Assembly (NCBI RefSeq): GCF_029814935.1
Contig: NZ_CP104582.1
Span: forward strand, 558,001-622,000
Source: Pseudomonas sp. GD03919
GTDB lineage: Bacteria > Pseudomonadota > Gammaproteobacteria > Pseudomonadales > Pseudomonadaceae
Length of the DNA: 64,000 nucleotides
Direction: 5' to 3'
Shown here piece by piece: positions 1 to 7,786 of the stretch. Under the pieces are notes generated by a model that saw nothing but the letters and a program-made list of their open reading frames with translations, ran no database searches and was not told the origin of the DNA. The first letter of the stretch is position 1; every line of letters begins with the position of its first letter. The position numbers and the translations under genes are program-made.

Positions 1-170
1 CTCAGGTCATCGAACTCACCAAACGCGATGATCTCGTGGGCATCGCTGTTCCCGGGATGCCGGCGGGCTCCCCCGGCATGGAAGTCGATGGCGTACAGCA
101 TGCCTACCAGGTCATTGGCTTGACCAAGACGGGTTCTGATCAGGTCGTTGCAGAATATCCCGCCCAGTAG
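1..170 (+). CDS. DUF411 family metal-associated protein, C-terminal part
   Basis: The window opens inside this gene; only the last 55 or so codons are present, read in frame 3 and ending with TAG at 168-170. The residues VGIAVPGMPAGSPGME followed by an aromatic-rich tail match the conserved C-terminal core of DUF411 proteins. These are small periplasmic proteins usually encoded beside copper, silver or other metal resistance genes. A strong terminator follows at 221-242, so it is the last gene of its transcript. The family has no proven biochemical activity; a role in metal tolerance is inferred from context, which fits the other metal genes to its right. Confidence 0.8.
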   Translation, partial: QVIELTKRDDLVGIAVPGMPAGSPGMEVDGVQHAYQVIGLTKTGSDQVVAEYPAQ

Positions 171-220
171 TACTGCCTGCTGTCCCCTCGTAGTGCTCCT
201 TTGGTTTGGAGACAGCCCTT

Positions 221-242
221 GGCGCCCTAGGGCGCCTTTTTT
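221..242 (+). terminator. Rho-independent terminator after the DUF411 gene
   Basis: A perfect 16-bp palindrome at 221-236 (GGCGCC, CTAG centre, GGCGCC) is followed directly by six T residues, 50 bp after the DUF411 stop codon. Confidence 0.85.
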
Positions 243-347
243 ACTTAGGTTAAAGGACGTATGAAAATGAGTCGGCCACTACACACAAGCGGCCGTGCTG
301 GCAGGACCAAGGAGCGAGCGGGCAATCAACCCGCCCGCTTGCCAGGG

Positions 348-1673
348 TTAGAGAACTTCCAGCGGGTACTCGACAATCAGGCGGACTTCATCCAGATCCG
401 ACTCGTAATCGGTCGCGCGAGTGGTCATTTGGCGAACACGGAAAGACATATCCTTCAGTGATCCAGTCTGCACAACGTACTTGGCCTCGATGTCCCGCTC
501 CCAGCGCTTCTGGTTGGTCAACGGATCGCCGTTGTCATCACGGCGCATATAGACTTCGTTGGCGTTGCTGTAGTCGGCATCCCAGCCCTGGGCATATCGA
601 GTCATGAAGCTCAATCCAGGCACACCGAAAGGCTCCATATCCAGGTCATAGCGCACTTGCCATGACTTCTCCTTCGGCGAGTTGAAGTCGGTGTACTGGA
701 TGGAGTTGTCGAGGTAGATGGAGTCCGATTGGCGCAAGTAGTCGAAGTCATCATCGCCATTGTTGCGCTGGAGACCCACCAGCACTGTGTGAGCGCCGAA
801 TTGGATGCCGACCTTGCCGCTCCAGATGTTGTTATCGAAGCTCCCGAGGAGCTGCTTCCCTTCATCGACCGCCTTGTAGTAGTTCAGCCCGCCGATCAAG
901 GCGACATCGTCCGCAAGCGGGTAGCTCAGCGTGGTGCCCGCGTAATATTGATTCCAGGCATCCTTGAGGCGGCTGGTGTAGAGACTAAAGCCGACGTTGT
1001 CATTAAGCGTGTAATCACCACCGAAATAGGCGATCCATGGCGAGTCCACTTCGCCCGCGTAGAAGGTAGCGAAGCCGTCGCGCATGCTGCTGGTATTGGG
1101 TTGGCTCATCGAGTGGAGGCGACCGCCCTGAAGCGACAGTCCTTCCACGCTGCTGTTGACCACGGTGACACCTCGAAAACTCTCCGGTAAAAGCCGTGCA
1201 TCACCGTATTGGACGACCGGGCTGACGGGAAAGACGTCGCCTACCTTGATCTCGGTATCCATGAACCGAGCTTTCACCGCGCCACCCAGTTTGGAGTAGT
1301 TATCCTCAGCCTGCCCGAGGCTGTTGTAAGGCAGCACATCGACTGAGCCACCGGCTCCTGAACGGCCGTCGCCAGTGTCAAGTTTAAGTCCTAGCATGGC
1401 AAAGGCATCGACACCGAAGCCTATGGTGCCCTCGGTGAAGCCAGACTCGAATCGGCCTATCACGCCATGCGCCCACTCTTCCGAATAGCCATTACCCGAG
1501 CTGCTGGACTGGCCTTTGCGGAAGTCACGGTTGAAGTAGAGATTTCGATTGAGGATGGTCAGGCTGCTGCCTTCGATAAATCCCTCGCCTTTCTCGTCGG
1601 CGGCCATTGCAGCTTGCCCGGTACTGACGCTCAGAGTGAGCAGAGAAAGTCCTAACAGGGTTCTGTTATTCAT
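348..1673 (-). CDS. OprD-family outer membrane porin
   Basis: A 441-residue protein with a signal peptide (residues 1 to about 24, cleavage after AAMA). The mature part begins with the OprD-like GFIEGSSL...NLYFNRDF block and continues with amphipathic beta-strand segments rich in Gly, Asp and aromatic residues up to the C-terminal strand. OprD porins are 18-stranded outer membrane channels for basic amino acids, carboxylates or small organic molecules; the substrate here cannot be told. Length is typical. It is transcribed leftward on its own, with the DUF2790 gene upstream in the same direction. Porins of this family occur in copper-resistance islands, so an involvement in metal tolerance is possible but unproven. 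Confidence 0.9.
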   Translation of the reverse strand: MNNRTLLGLSLLTLSVSTGQAAMAADEKGEGFIEGSSLTILNRNLYFNRDFRKGQSSSSGNGYSEEWAHGVIGRFESGFTEGTIGFGVDAFAMLGLKLDTGDGRSGAGGSVDVLPYNSLGQAEDNYSKLGGAVKARFMDTEIKVGDVFPVSPVVQYGDARLLPESFRGVTVVNSSVEGLSLQGGRLHSMSQPNTSSMRDGFATFYAGEVDSPWIAYFGGDYTLNDNVGFSLYTSRLKDAWNQYYAGTTLSYPLADDVALIGGLNYYKAVDEGKQLLGSFDNNIWSGKVGIQFGAHTVLVGLQRNNGDDDFDYLRQSDSIYLDNSIQYTDFNSPKEKSWQVRYDLDMEPFGVPGLSFMTRYAQGWDADYSNANEVYMRRDDNGDPLTNQKRWERDIEAKYVVQTGSLKDMSFRVRQMTTRATDYESDLDEVRLIVEYPLEVL

Positions 1674-1830
1674 AAATGCTCCTGATGTTATTGGCAGTTG
1701 TCATTGTGTGGTCGCATATATGTGCCAAGCGCGCCGGGCATAGCCAGGCACGCCTTGGTCATATTTCCACATGCCAAATAACGTCAGGGTGACTTGGAAA
1801 TTACATTTCAGTCAGCGCGATGTCATTTAT

Positions 1831-2163
1831 CTAGTTTTGATTAAGGCAACCTGTCCCGGCTGCCCGGTATTCAAGAATATTCAGATCGCCATTGGAGTCC
1901 TCGTAGGTCATCTGGGCCGGCATCACACCGCAGCTAGAGTCCGTCGGGGTAATGGCCACGACCCTGGCGATATCGAGCTTCATGCCGTAGCGGTAATGAA
2001 TAACTTCAGGCGGATTCTTTCCGTTAGCGGCAGCATACTCTTGCATGGCCTGCTCATTGGCCTGAATCATCCGACCATAAACACGATCAGCGCCGCCTTC
2101 TGCCAGAGTGGCAGAGGAAACAACCATAGCGGCAAGGGCTGCAATAACTTTGAGGCTTTTCAT
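1831..2163 (-). CDS. DUF2790 small periplasmic protein
   Basis: A 110-residue protein with an N-terminal signal peptide (MKSLKVIAALAAMVVSSATLA). The mature domain contains YRYGMKLDIARVV and two cysteines (CGVMPAQMTYEDSNGD and a C-terminal GC pair) that mark DUF2790. These short periplasmic proteins are common in Pseudomonas, often near copper-responsive genes; the molecular function is unknown. A good ribosome binding sequence (AAGGAGTG, read on the minus strand) lies just upstream of the ATG. A TTACA/TGTAA palindrome about 70 bp upstream may be a metal-responsive operator. The gene is intact although its neighbours are broken. Confidence 0.85.
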   Translation of the reverse strand: MKSLKVIAALAAMVVSSATLAEGGADRVYGRMIQANEQAMQEYAAANGKNPPEVIHYRYGMKLDIARVVAITPTDSSCGVMPAQMTYEDSNGDLNILEYRAAGTGCLNQN

Positions 2164-2232
2164 GTTTAATCACTCCTTCAAGGTGGTGATTAAAATATAT
2201 CCGCTCAACCTGTCATAAAAATGAAGTCAAAG

Positions 2233-2246
2233 TTACATCGCTGTAA
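2233..2246. promoter_or_regulatory. Possible copper-responsive (CopR/CusR-like) operator
   Basis: TTACATCGCTGTAA is an inverted repeat (TTACA, 4-bp spacer, TGTAA) 70-83 bp upstream of the DUF2790 start codon. A related sequence, TTACATTTCAGTCA, lies at 1801-1814 upstream of the OprD porin gene. Half-sites of this kind resemble binding sites of OmpR-type copper regulators. This is inferred from resemblance and context only. Confidence 0.35.
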
Positions 2247-2308
2247 TGCTTCCTGCCGCGTTACCCGGGCGAGTCAGCTTGGCGCGTGGCTTGCCCGGGT
2301 TTGTAAAG

Positions 2309-2790
2309 CTATAGCTCCTGCGGTGCGCGAACCTTCTGTGTACGCTGCCTTCGCATCAGCCAGTACGCGGCCGGCAAAACCAACATGGACATCAGCGGCG
2401 CGGTAATCATGCCGCCGACCATGGGCGCGTCGATGCGCTTCATCACTTCAGATCCGGCACCTCCGCCCCAGAGGATTGGCAACAGGCCGGCGATGATCAC
2501 GGCCACCGTCATCACCTTGGGCCGCACGCGCAGCACTGCGCCTTCACGAATTGCCTCCAGTAGTGCCGGGTCACCGCTGCGCCCGGCATCCATACGTGCA
2601 TGCCAGGCATTCTTCAGGTACAGCAGCATGATCACCCCAAATTCCGCCGAGACGCCGGCCAAGGCGATAAAGCCGACCCCAGTGGCAACCGACAGGTTGA
2701 AGCCGAACCAGTAGAGCAGCCAGATGCCGCCCGATAGGGCGAAGGGCAGGGTTGCCATGATCAGTAGGGCCTCACCGAAGCGGCTGAAGG
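2309..2790 (-). pseudogene. CusA/CzcA-type RND metal efflux pump, C-terminal fragment
   Basis: About 155 codons encode the last part of a heavy-metal RND pump. The segment from [23 protein letters not shown] through the second membrane-spanning block ([20 protein letters not shown]) and [22 protein letters not shown] matches the C-terminal membrane domain of CusA, which exports Cu(I)/Ag(I). A complete CusA has about 1040 residues, so over 85 percent is missing. Similarity stops near 2785-2795, where sequence of an unrelated relE gene on the opposite strand begins. An internal ATG at 2758 gives an open frame of 149 codons, but the product could not function as a pump. It is a remnant of a lost copper-resistance operon. 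Confidence 0.85.
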
Positions 2791-3032
2791 AATGGGAGAA
2801 GCTGGGTCATACGGTGCGTGAGCAGGCAAAGAAAAAACTGCGTGAGCGGCTGGAAGCACCAAAGGTACAGGCTGATGCCCTCAGGGATCTGCCTGGGCAC
2901 TACAAGATCAAGCTCCGAACAGCAGGCTATCGATTGGTCTATCGGGTCGAAGATGATCGGGTGGTTGTGATTGTGGTTGCAGTGGGCAAGCGTGAACGAA
3001 GTGCAGCTTACAAGGCAGCAGGTAAGCGTTAG
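2787..3032 (+). pseudogene. RelE-family toxin gene lacking its 5' end
   Basis: The reading frame from LKEWEKLG through YKIKLRTAGYRLVYRVEDD and VVAVGKRER is a RelE-type mRNA interferase: helical N-terminal half, then the conserved R..GYRLVY strand and the C-terminal GKRER motif. The first ten or so residues of the family are missing, and upstream sequence is antisense to cusA. No relB antitoxin gene precedes it. A chimeric start at ATG 2724 would add about 20 cusA-antisense residues. It is most likely a dead toxin remnant left by recombination; an orphan active toxin without antitoxin would be hard to maintain. Confidence 0.75.
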
Positions 3033-3101
3033 CTACCAGGGCAAAAGAAGAAGTGAGAGCCATTGCAGGCAGTCTTTCGACTACCCACGCTGGCTCACCG
3101 T

Positions 3102-3293
3102 TCAAGGGTTCATTCTTACTTTCTGCTTCCGGTAGATCCAGCACGCCAACACCACGGCAATCAGCAATGGTAGAAAGCGCACCATCAGAATCACCAGCAG
3201 CAATATCGCCAGACAACCGGCCAAGATCCCGGCAAACATGAATGCCGAGCCATGACGAATTTCCTTTGGGTGCATGCCGGCATAAAGCGCCAC
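3102..3293 (-). CDS. Small membrane protein, function unknown
   Basis: A 63-residue open frame with two hydrophobic segments (about residues 16-35 and 39-55: FMFAGILAGCLAILLLVILM and LPLLIAVVLACWIY) and a basic C-terminus, so a two-span inner membrane protein is plausible. It lies 57 bp downstream of the glycine-zipper protein gene on the same strand and could be co-transcribed. No family is recognised. The start could also be the ATG six codons further in, and no strong ribosome binding site is visible. Confidence 0.45.
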   Translation of the reverse strand: MALYAGMHPKEIRHGSAFMFAGILAGCLAILLLVILMVRFLPLLIAVVLACWIYRKQKVRMNP

Positions 3294-3350
3294 GCAGAGC
3301 GCAGCACCGGCAATCAGTGATGAATAAGGAAGAGGTGCGCGGTGGCCGGA

Positions 3351-3680
3351 TCAGGCCGGCAGATTGAAGCGATGACCGCAGAGCAGGCAGAGGTTGTGAG
3401 CCAGGACATGGCGGTCGAGCGACTCACCGAGCTGGGCACCGAGCGCACAGCCACTGACGCCTCCGGCCAGGCCACCGAGAATGGCACCGGATACCGAGCC
3501 GAGTGTGATACCAATAGGGCCGGCGATTACGCCGAGCGCTGCGCCGGCCTTGCCGCCTGCCAGAGCAGCACTGATGCCTCGTGCGAGACCACCGACCGCG
3601 CCGATAGCAGCGCCGGCTTTCATGGCGTGATGGAACGAAGCGACTTTGGGTGAATGACAGCGGGGGCACTGCAATGACAT
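3351..3680 (-). CDS. Zinc-ribbon and glycine-zipper membrane-associated protein
   Basis: A 109-residue protein. It begins with a CPRC motif (MSLQCPRCHS) and ends with a matching CLLCGHRF motif, so the two termini probably form one zinc ribbon. The middle (about residues 20-90) is a Gly/Ala-rich stretch with repeated GxxxG spacing (AGAAIGAVGG, GAALGVIAGPIG, GAILGGLAGG) typical of glycine-zipper helices that insert in or pack on membranes. No precise function is known. The Shine-Dalgarno sequence is strong but embedded in a palindrome (see 3682-3693). Confidence 0.65.
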   Translation of the reverse strand: MSLQCPRCHSPKVASFHHAMKAGAAIGAVGGLARGISAALAGGKAGAALGVIAGPIGITLGSVSGAILGGLAGGVSGCALGAQLGESLDRHVLAHNLCLLCGHRFNLPA

Positions 3681-3681
3681 G

Positions 3682-3693
3682 GGAGGATCCTCC
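3682..3693 (-). promoter_or_regulatory. Palindromic ribosome binding site
   Basis: GGAGGATCCTCC is a perfect 12-bp palindrome that contains the AGGAGG Shine-Dalgarno of the gene starting at 3680. In mRNA it could pair with itself or between transcripts and limit ribosome access. Confidence 0.4.
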
Positions 3694-3876
3694 TTGGTGG
3701 TGATGTCACTGCGGTAATGTGTTGCTGAGATTTTTTTGGATCGAATGGCTGCTTAGCAGCTGCGATAACTGAGTGCGAACAGGCTGGAGTCGGCCAAGAG
3801 CAGCCATTTACGCCAGGTTACCTTTCGACCCTGAGCAGGCGTTGGATATTGGCCAGAATCGGGTTGCCTAGTGACC

Positions 3877-4773
3877 TTATGCAACGTCCCTGAGCGGCTC
3901 TAACCCACCCCTCATATGGCGCATTCCGTCTAGAACCAACAAGCCGACCGCCAGCCAGATGGGGATATAGGTCAGCCATTCGTGCGTCTGGATCTGTTCA
4001 CCGATAAGCAGAGCCACTGCGACCATCAGCACAGGCTCCACATACCCCAGTAGGCCAAACAGGCTGAATGAAAGGATGCGACTGGCGACCGTGTAGCACA
4101 TGAAAGCGGCGGCACTGATGACCGCCAGTACGACGACCATCAAGAACAGGCTCGGCGCTTGCGCGAAGTGGTTGGTGGTCGATTGCTGCGCGACTATAAA
4201 CCAGACAACGAATGGCAGTGTCAGCAGCATGTCAAACCAGAGTCCGCCTAGATGAGCAGTGCCCAGCTTGCTGCGCAGGACGAAATACAGGGGAAAGCCC
4301 AAAGCAACCAGCAGCGCTTCCCAGGAGAAACCGCCCACCTGATACAACTCATGGGCTACGCCCAGTGCGGCGGCCAATCCGGCGGCCTTTTGAAGCGTAG
4401 AAAGGCGCTCGCGGTAGAACACCCGGCCGATCAGCAGCATGCTCAGCGGCAGCAGGAAGTAGCCCAGGGAAACTTGCAGGCCCCGACCGTTCAATGGTGC
4501 CCACAAAAAAAGCCACTGCTGGGTGCCGAGCAGCGCACTGCTGCAACACAGGCCGAGGATCAGCCACGGGGTTTGGCGGAGGCGGGCGAACAACGCCACG
4601 ACGTGCTTCCACTCCCGACCGATCAGCATAAACAGGGTGACGCAGGGCAGCGTCAGCAGCATGCGCCAAGCGAATACTTCCTCGCCGTTCAAGGGCGCTA
4701 GCAGGGTCGCGTAGTAGTAGAGGCCAGCAAACATGCAGGACGATGCAACAGACAAAGCGATGCCTTTGTACAC
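3877..4773 (-). CDS. rarD: EamA/RarD-type drug/metabolite transporter
   Basis: A 298-residue polytopic inner membrane protein with about ten hydrophobic helices forming two EamA repeats. The N-terminal MYKGIALSVASSCMFAGLYYY, the WRMLL helix and the GTQQWLFLWAPLNGRGLQVSLGYFLLPL block are characteristic of RarD proteins, as is the C-terminal HEWLTYIPIWLAVGLL. RarD members of the DMT superfamily are thought to export or import small metabolites; the substrate is unknown (the name comes from chloramphenicol sensitivity). It is transcribed leftward, 227 bp downstream of the DUF3147 gene. Family is certain, substrate is not. Confidence 0.85.
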   Translation of the reverse strand: MYKGIALSVASSCMFAGLYYYATLLAPLNGEEVFAWRMLLTLPCVTLFMLIGREWKHVVALFARLRQTPWLILGLCCSSALLGTQQWLFLWAPLNGRGLQVSLGYFLLPLSMLLIGRVFYRERLSTLQKAAGLAAALGVAHELYQVGGFSWEALLVALGFPLYFVLRSKLGTAHLGGLWFDMLLTLPFVVWFIVAQQSTTNHFAQAPSLFLMVVVLAVISAAAFMCYTVASRILSFSLFGLLGYVEPVLMVAVALLIGEQIQTHEWLTYIPIWLAVGLLVLDGMRHMRGGLEPLRDVA

Positions 4774-4999
4774 GAAGCCTCCGTGTAGCGAGTCAGTGGA
4801 CGATGGGGAGAAAACTCAGGGTTAGACGCTGAGAAAATCCCCGGAAGTTGATGGCCATCGTTTGCTGCGTTTTTACACGGTCTGGGCCAAAAGCAGACAG
4901 TCTGCCCCATGAAATAAATCCATCTCTTTCTGGAGTTGCAGTCACGCGGGATATCAGGAAAAACAGTGAGACAAGCGGAGCAATTAGTACGCTTCAGCC

Positions 5000-5350
5000 T
5001 TACAGCAGCTGCACGCCAAAGCGTCGCATCACCACTGCGAACAGAGCAAAGCAGAGCCCCGTAGCGACTACATAGCCTGCCAATGCCAACCAGAAGCCCA
5101 ATCGCGATAAAAGGAGCGGAAATACCAACAGTGCCGGCAGGGTAGGAATTACATACCAGAAGGTGTACCAGGCATGATTGGCGATTTTCAGTTCTGGCTG
5201 TTGCTCGACATACAACCAGATCAGAGTCAGGACAGTGACCATCGGTAGGGCCGCGATCAGCCCACCGATGCGGTCACTGTATTTGGCGGCTTCAGACACC
5301 AGGATCACGACCAGAGCCGTGATCAGGTACTTGGTAAAAATCCAGGTCAT
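5000..5350 (-). CDS. DUF3147 family inner membrane protein
   Basis: A 116-residue protein with four hydrophobic segments and the DUF3147 pattern: an N-terminal FTKYLITALVVILVSEAAKYSDRIGGLIAALP segment (described in pieces: FTKYLITALV, SEAAKYSDRIGG, AALPMVTVLTLIW), then FWYVIPTLPALLVFPLLL. The family is small, integral to the inner membrane and of unknown role. It starts 30 bp downstream of the CsoR-family repressor gene on the same strand, so the two probably share a transcript and may both answer to the repressor. Confidence 0.8.
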   Translation of the reverse strand: MTWIFTKYLITALVVILVSEAAKYSDRIGGLIAALPMVTVLTLIWLYVEQQPELKIANHAWYTFWYVIPTLPALLVFPLLLSRLGFWLALAGYVVATGLCFALFAVVMRRFGVQLL

Positions 5351-5380
5351 GTCAGGCTCCGCAGGGCTGGCGGCAGTCGC

Positions 5381-5671
5381 TCAAAGGTATTTGGTGATCA
5401 GCTTGAAGTCGTCCAGCGCGGTGTTCTCGCCACGCTCGCTGGCCGCAGTTACGGCATGTTCAAGGCAGTGATCGATATGATCCTGAATCAGGGTGCGCTT
5501 GGCCTGGCAGACTGCTTTCTCCACCGCATGCAATTGCTGGGCTAGGTCAACACAAGGACGACCGTCCTCCATCATGCCGACGATGCTGCGCAGATGGCCT
5601 TCAGCCCGCTTCAACCTTTTGATGATATCGCTATGACTTTGGTGCTGATGGGCGTGTGCCTGCTCGCTCAT
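5381..5671 (-). CDS. CsoR/RcnR-family metal-sensing repressor
   Basis: A 96-residue all-helical repressor if started at ATG 5671; an upstream in-frame ATG at 5761 would add 30 residues and run through the operator, so it is unlikely. The DUF156 core is complete: RLKRAEGHLRSIVGMMEDG, then Cys40, His65 and Cys69. This Cys-His-Cys triad has exactly the spacing of the Cu(I) site of CsoR. The N-terminus carries a His cluster (HAHQHQSH), as in Ni/Co-sensing DmeR or InrS. It should repress the divergent operon at 5788 and itself through the G-tract palindrome at 5711-5729. Copper versus nickel or cobalt cannot be decided from sequence. Confidence 0.88.
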   Translation of the reverse strand: MSEQAHAHQHQSHSDIIKRLKRAEGHLRSIVGMMEDGRPCVDLAQQLHAVEKAVCQAKRTLIQDHIDHCLEHAVTAASERGENTALDDFKLITKYL

Positions 5672-5710
5672 GCCTTGAGTCTCGTGCGTCGATGAATTAC
5701 CCTCGCATGC

Positions 5711-5729
5711 TATCCCCCTGGGGGGGATA
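5711..5729. promoter_or_regulatory. CsoR/RcnR-type G-tract operator
   Basis: TATCCCCC (5711-5718) and GGGGGATA (5722-5729) form a perfect 8-bp inverted repeat with a 3-bp spacer in the divergent intergenic region. CsoR/RcnR-family repressors bind palindromes of this form: AT-rich ends around a G/C tract. It sits between the repressor start (5671) and the opposing gene (5788), so it can control both. Confidence 0.75.
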
Positions 5730-5787
5730 TGGCAAACCTGCAGCCCTGTCAAAAAATTCACTATTCAAGCCTCAACCGAGCCAGTGC

Positions 5788-6147
5788 ATGCTCAGTAAAC
5801 CCATCAGTGCCAAGGTTATTTTTGCCCTTGCTCTTGCCATTCTGATGGCCTGGGCCGGGCATACCTCTGCGCTATTTATTGGGGTTTCTCAGTCCGTCTT
5901 GGCCGACAATGGGCATGCGCATTTCCATGCGCACGGCGACGGCGCCTTTGCCTGCGCCGCTTGTTCCGATCATTTCCATTCCCCGCTTACTGCAGACCAT
6001 GTGCATGAAACGCCGCACCTGAGCAGCCTGCTCAGCCTTGATGCCGTGTCAGAAGGCCGCTTGCCGATTGAAGCTCCGCGCTATTTCTTTCCTCCGGGCC
6101 CGCTCTTTCTGATTGAACGGCCCCCACGGGCCAGCTTCATTCTCTGA
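5788..6147 (+). CDS. His-rich exported protein of a metal operon
   Basis: A 119-residue protein with an N-terminal hydrophobic export signal (about residues 5-30) followed by a His-rich stretch (GHAHFHAHGDG, a CAAC pair, then DHFHSPLTADHVHETPH), a plausible metal-binding region. It is the first gene of the operon that faces the CsoR-type repressor. The start was placed at ATG 5788, after the operator; earlier in-frame codons run through the operator and antisense to the repressor. No named family is recognised. A periplasmic metal buffer or delivery role is inferred. Confidence 0.65.
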   Translation: MLSKPISAKVIFALALAILMAWAGHTSALFIGVSQSVLADNGHAHFHAHGDGAFACAACSDHFHSPLTADHVHETPHLSSLLSLDAVSEGRLPIEAPRYFFPPGPLFLIERPPRASFIL

Positions 6148-6194
6148 TACAGGCCGCTGTGCGGCCCAAGCTCCCTTTAATTTAGGACTTAACC

Positions 6195-6929
6195 ATGCAT
6201 TCGCTATCTATGAGCGCAATGGGCGCATCTGTTGTGCGTCCGACGCGCTCGTTACTCCTGCTGCTGTTCGCGGCATTACTGTTTCTCGGTATGCCTGAGG
6301 CACTGGCCCATGCTGTTGCCGAGGGCGATAAGGGCTTTATCCAGGAAAGCACCGGGGTGATGCTGCTGCCATTCATCTATATGGGTGCCAAGCACATGAT
6401 CACCGGCTACGACCACCTGCTGTTTCTCTTTGGGGTGATCTTCTTTCTCTATCGCCTGAAAGACGTGGGCCTCTACGTCACCCTGTTCGCCGTGGGCCAC
6501 ACCGTGACGCTGCTGTTTGGGGTACTCGCGGAAGTCAGCATCAGCGCCTATGTGATCGACGCCATTATCGGTTTCTCGGTGGTGTACAAAGCGCTGGATA
6601 ACCTGGGCGCATTTCAGCGCTGGTTTGGCTATCAGCCCAATACCAAAGGCGCCACGCTGATTTTCGGTCTGCTGCATGGCTTTGGCCTGGCGACCAAGAT
6701 TCAGGAATACGAAATATCGGCCGACGGCCTGATTCCCAATCTGATTGCCTTTAACGTCGGCGTTGAAATCGGCCAGCTCCTGGCCTTGAGCGCCATTCTG
6801 ATTGTCATGGGCTACTGGCGGCGTACCGCCAGCTTCTGGCGCCATGCCTACACCGCCAACGTTGCCATGATGAGCGCCGGTTTCCTCTTGATGGGTTACC
6901 AGCTCACCGGCCTGATCGTCTCTCAGTAA
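6195..6929 (+). CDS. HupE/UreJ-family membrane protein, putative metal permease
   Basis: A 244-residue inner membrane protein. After a leader hydrophobic segment, conserved His and acidic residues appear in membrane helices: FIYMGAKHMITGYDHLLFL, FAVGHTVTL and GLLHGFGLA. These motifs define the HupE/UreJ-2 family, whose members are thought to move Ni or Co for hydrogenase or urease; some accompany metal-resistance regulators. The ATG follows 47 bp after the His-rich gene, and the anchor-protein gene starts 12 bp downstream, so the three form one operon. With a CsoR-type repressor opposite, a role in metal uptake or efflux under metal control is likely; direction and metal are unknown. Confidence 0.82.
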   Translation: MHSLSMSAMGASVVRPTRSLLLLLFAALLFLGMPEALAHAVAEGDKGFIQESTGVMLLPFIYMGAKHMITGYDHLLFLFGVIFFLYRLKDVGLYVTLFAVGHTVTLLFGVLAEVSISAYVIDAIIGFSVVYKALDNLGAFQRWFGYQPNTKGATLIFGLLHGFGLATKIQEYEISADGLIPNLIAFNVGVEIGQLLALSAILIVMGYWRRTASFWRHAYTANVAMMSAGFLLMGYQLTGLIVSQ

Positions 6930-6941
6930 GGAATTTTCAAT

Positions 6942-7601
6942 ATGTTCAATAGCCAACTTCCAACCCAGAGCGAGTTGCCGACCAGCCGCCAGCTGCTGCG
7001 CTCAACCGTACTGGCGCTGATCGCCGCCGCCGTGCTGCTGGTGACTGTGGTTATGCCGGCGGAATACGCCATCGATCCGACTGGAGCCGGCCGACTGCTG
7101 GGCTTGACCCAGATGGCCGAAGTCAAACTGCAGTTGGCCGAAGAGGCCGCTGCGGATGCCGCAACATCTGTCAGTGCCGTTGCGCCTGTTACGCCTGCTG
7201 CAGTGGAGATTGCAGCTGAGACCGTTGTGGTTAGCGAGCCAGCAGCGGCCGAGGTGGTGGAGCCTGAAAAGCAGGGACAGAAGCATGAAATGAGCTTTTC
7301 CCTAGCTCCCGGCCAGGGCGCCGAGATCAAAGTGGAGATGCTCAAGGGCACCAAGGTCAACTACTTCTGGACGGCTAATGGCGGCGTGGTGAATTACGAC
7401 ACCCATGGCGACCCCTACAATGCACCGCGTGAGTTCTACCATGGCTATGGCAAGGGACGCGCCACACCCGAAGATAAGGGTGTGCTGGAGGCAGCCTTTG
7501 ACGGTAATCACGGTTGGTTCTGGCGCAATCGCACCAACAAACCTGTGACCGTTACGCTGCGCACCGAGGGCGATTACATCGCTATCAAACGAGTAATCTG
7601 A
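6942..7601 (+). CDS. Membrane-anchored periplasmic protein of the HupE operon
   Basis: A 219-residue protein. Residues 20-40 form one hydrophobic anchor (VLALIAAAVLLVTVVMPAEY). An Ala/Val/Glu-rich linker of about 60 residues follows (AVAPVTPAAVEIAAETVVV). Residues 105-219 form a compact domain with MSFSLAPGQGAEIKVEM, VNYFWTANGGVVNYDTHGD and HGWFWRNRT, rich in His and Trp. Homologues are usually catalogued as transmembrane anchor proteins beside HupE/UreJ genes, without proven function. Third gene of the CsoR-controlled operon; a hairpin follows at 7618-7638. Confidence 0.7.
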   Translation: MFNSQLPTQSELPTSRQLLRSTVLALIAAAVLLVTVVMPAEYAIDPTGAGRLLGLTQMAEVKLQLAEEAAADAATSVSAVAPVTPAAVEIAAETVVVSEPAAAEVVEPEKQGQKHEMSFSLAPGQGAEIKVEMLKGTKVNYFWTANGGVVNYDTHGDPYNAPREFYHGYGKGRATPEDKGVLEAAFDGNHGWFWRNRTNKPVTVTLRTEGDYIAIKRVI

Positions 7602-7617
7602 GTCATGCGAAGCGGGG

Positions 7618-7638
7618 CTGGGTTAGGACTTAACCCAG
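7618..7638 (+). terminator. Hairpin after the HupE operon
   Basis: CTGGGTTA and TAACCCAG form a perfect 8-bp stem with a 5-nt loop, 17 bp after the last stop codon. No T run follows, so it is a weak terminator candidate or an mRNA 3' stabiliser. Confidence 0.4.
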
Positions 7639-7786
7639 TCCCACATGCAGAATTCTTTTCCGTATCAAAAGGCAGCTTCTGGCCGATTTGTGCCGGTCGT
7701 CAAGGACCGCTTCGGATCACTCTCAACCGGATCGCGGGCCAGCTGATTTGCTAAAAACCCGCGCCAAACTCAACGAAGGATTTCGC

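Noticed and set aside
2908..3216. 102-codon minus-strand frame overlapping relE and the small membrane protein
   Set aside because: Antisense to relE, with no family similarity.
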